DNA of 64,000 nt from Phoebastria nigripes (Eukaryota; Chordata; Aves; Procellariiformes; Diomedeidae): positions 222,945 to 286,944 of the forward strand of contig JAYKAV010002553.1 of assembly GCA_035582835.1 (NCBI GenBank), read 5' to 3'. Each line of letters opens with the position of its first letter. The first letter of the stretch is position 1. Of this stretch, positions 62,040 to 64,000 are shown in pieces. The notes under the pieces were generated by a model. It did no database searches. It saw nothing but the letters and a program-made list of their open reading frames with translations, and was not told the origin of the DNA. Position numbers and translations under genes: made by a program.

Positions 62040-63204
62040 GCACACCATCACATACCACCATCAGCCTACAGGCACTCTGCCTAGGGGCAACACAGAAATA
62101 TCTGAGGAATATTCGCTCCCTGTGGATGCCACCTTCCCTCAGACTCACTGTAGTGTTCATTACTGTGCTATGGATTCCCTACCTGTGCTTGGTTCAAGAG
62201 GGAAAAGGTAAGTTCTCCTTTTTGTAAGTGGCAGGAAACTGGAGACTGCTAGTTTAACTCAAATGAGATTGCCAGGACCCAGCATGCTAGATAGGGAAAC
62301 ACCCTCTACAGCTGACAGGAAATGTTGAGTAGCAGGATGAATGAGATGTGGACTCTATCCTGCTCAAGATATTTGGGTACTTAAACCCAGGAGAGGACAA
62401 GATACTTCTTCCTAATGCCTTAAGGTTCAGTGATCAAACCATGAAATTTCAATTTTGATTGCGGAATGGGAATCCAGAGATTCTAAAGCTTCCACCACTG
62501 CACTTTTTCACACCCAAAAGAGCTGCATTTCATGGACAGTGAGGATACTGCAGAAGTTATAAGAAGCGTCATTTCAAAAGTGGCTGTAAGAATTTGATTT
62601 TCAGTCAGCCCTACCTTAAAGCACTTAAGGATCTTTTGTTATGAAAGTTACAATAAAAAATGAATTTTAAATTCCACAGAATTTAGCCACCCCTCTTCAC
62701 CCAAGTGTGAAAATAATAGTGATTCTTTGGGGTTTGGGTTTTTTTTAGCAATCCCCAGTAAATGCCTGGAGAGAAAATTCAGATATATGACAGGACAGCT
62801 GAAAGTATAAAGAAAATGCAAATCAACATGCAAATATCAGTCATGAGTGTAAAAAAGCCCACTTAAATGAGCACCATGATACGTATAGTATAAATACAAT
62901 GTGTATCCATTCCTCATTTTAATCCACTTTTAACAACAACAGAGTTTCTCCAGAAATGGTGACATATGTGAAGGTACCTGAGTAGGAAAACTAAAGTTTA
63001 TCCATTTCTGAGATCTATCACCTCTGCTTATTCCTCCTTCTAGAGAGAATTATATAAAAATAGCATGCTACTCTTCAATTCACCATCAGGCATTGAAATA
63101 TTCAAATCAGCTTTGGTGGGGTGGATTTGCCTGATCACGGGAGCTGACAGAACATGGTACACAGACTGAGAAATTGATTTGGAGATGTTTTTCATTGTTA
63201 ATAA

Positions 63205-63300
63205 TAAAGTTATACAGAAAGGGCAGATTCAGAGAGGGCATGAAGCAACTCTCCCCTAGACATTAAAAAGATGGGATTCAGAAACTGTAATACTTTTCAT
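63205..63300 (-). repeat. Possible MIR-like relic, antisense
   Basis: 'GCAGATTCAGAGAGGGCATGAAGCAACTCTCCCCTAGACA' and 'AGATGGGATTCAG' resemble the antisense MIR order ('CAGAGAGGTTAAGTGACTTGCCCAAGGTCACA...GGGATTC'). The match is weak. Confidence 0.33.
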
Positions 63301-64000
63301 TACATGATTGTTGTCTATCTGACTTACACTCAACAAATCAAGGCAAATCCTACTGAGGCATACATAATGCTCTCAGCAACAGATGCTGACAAGTGCATTA
63401 ATAAATCATGATCATCATTAGAATTCTTAAACCAATATTTTGCTGCTAGACATGCTGTTTATTGCAATTTCTTATTTTTGTTTAGTTTATTTATTTATTC
63501 AGATTTTACTAATCTTTACATACGACATTAATTACTCAAATGGCTCTAGCAGATTAGTTTACGAAGGTCACAATCAACACAATTAGGGTCTGGAACAGAC
63601 AGCTGATGCTTTGACATGGAAAATGAGAGTCAGGACTCTGGAGACAGTAGTGATAAGAGTTAATTGTGAAATGTTGTGTGTTGGCAGTTGAGAGTCAAGT
63701 TCAAACAGACCTGGTTTCTGGATTGCAATAATATTGGNTCTTGGGTGACAGAAATGAAAAGAATAGTCTTTGGAGTAAATCGGTTTGAAAATAAGACTGT
63801 TGTAGTGGGTTGCACAACTATTCCTCTGTCTTTAGCGATTTCTCCTTTCCTCTGTATTAGATGGTGGACAGCAGACTTAGTAGTAGCCTCCCTCAGCAGA
63901 GCATCTCTTATAGATTTTTACCCGAAGATGCTTGCAGTAATTTTGCACTAAGCAGCTATCTAGTTAATGCTCTTACTGCTAGTTAGGTCACAGTGGGCCC

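Larger units (their letters stand above)
61782..64000. other. Gene-free end of the window with a G-rich patch
   Basis: No supported gene. It holds a 19-bp imperfect tandem repeat at 61921-61955, a strong G-rich patch at 62003-62039, a consensus splice-donor sequence at 62204-62213 and a possible MIR-like relic near 63205-63300. Two overlapping plus-strand frames (61789-62211 and 61871-62227, 140 and 118 codons) run through the G-rich patch. Neither resembles a known protein. Confidence 0.55.

Noticed and set aside
61789..62227. 140- and 118-codon overlapping frames across the G-rich patch
   Set aside because: Low-complexity Gly/Arg-rich stretches come from the G-runs, the two frames overlap, and there is no similarity to known proteins. 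The nearby splice donor is reported separately.
1..64000. CRISPR arrays, bacterial operons, phage or integron structures
   Set aside because: There are no regularly spaced direct repeats, no Shine-Dalgarno-linked gene runs and no dense coding. The repeats identify vertebrate, probably avian, nuclear DNA.
1..64000. tRNA, rRNA or snRNA genes
   Set aside because: I saw no A/B-box pairs, rRNA signature sequences or spliceosomal RNA starts on either strand by eye. A covariance-model scan would settle this.

Overview
The window looks like non-coding nuclear DNA from a bird. It is AT-rich and CpG-poor, and I could not support any host protein-coding gene, tRNA, rRNA or other RNA gene on either strand. 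The bird assignment rests on the repeats. Several CR1 (chicken repeat 1) non-LTR retrotransposons carry the diagnostic 3' tails, one being the (ATTCTATG)n octamer, and there is one solo LTR that I read as avian ERVL-like. A neoavian bird is likely, but I cannot fix the species or say whether this is a gene desert or the inside of a large intron.

Layout: (1) 1-883 is the 3' part of an old plus-strand CR1 cut by the window edge. (2) 884-24160 is mostly unassigned sequence with poly-A/T tracts, a few ancient MIR-like SINE relics and one ancient CR1/L3-like 3' end (about 10305-10500). (3) 24165-43080 is the CR1-rich part. It holds a 1.3 kb plus-strand CR1 (24165-25487), a 0.4 kb minus-strand CR1 with an unusual pentanucleotide tail (27372-27789), a 2.6 kb plus-strand CR1 with endonuclease and reverse transcriptase (34040-36650), and a much older plus-strand CR1 (about 41725-42560) that a younger minus-strand CR1 (42567-42875) seems to have entered. 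(4) 43081-61211 is again mostly unassigned. (5) 61217-61776 is a solo LTR on the minus strand with perfect 5-bp target-site duplications. (6) 61782-64000 holds a G-rich, possible quadruplex-forming patch and unassigned sequence.

The CR1 ORFs are all dead. They show 5' truncation, one-base indels and in-frame stops, several explained by CpG decay. In both longer copies the catalytic FADD motif of the reverse transcriptase is lost at CpG sites. All undetermined bases are isolated single Ns, and five of them cluster in the longest CR1, which suggests consensus ambiguity rather than gaps. I found no convincing evidence of a new biological system. The most useful observations are the nested CR1 pair, the pentamer-tailed CR1 with a possible duplication, the well-bounded solo LTR and a G-rich patch close to a perfect splice-donor consensus.
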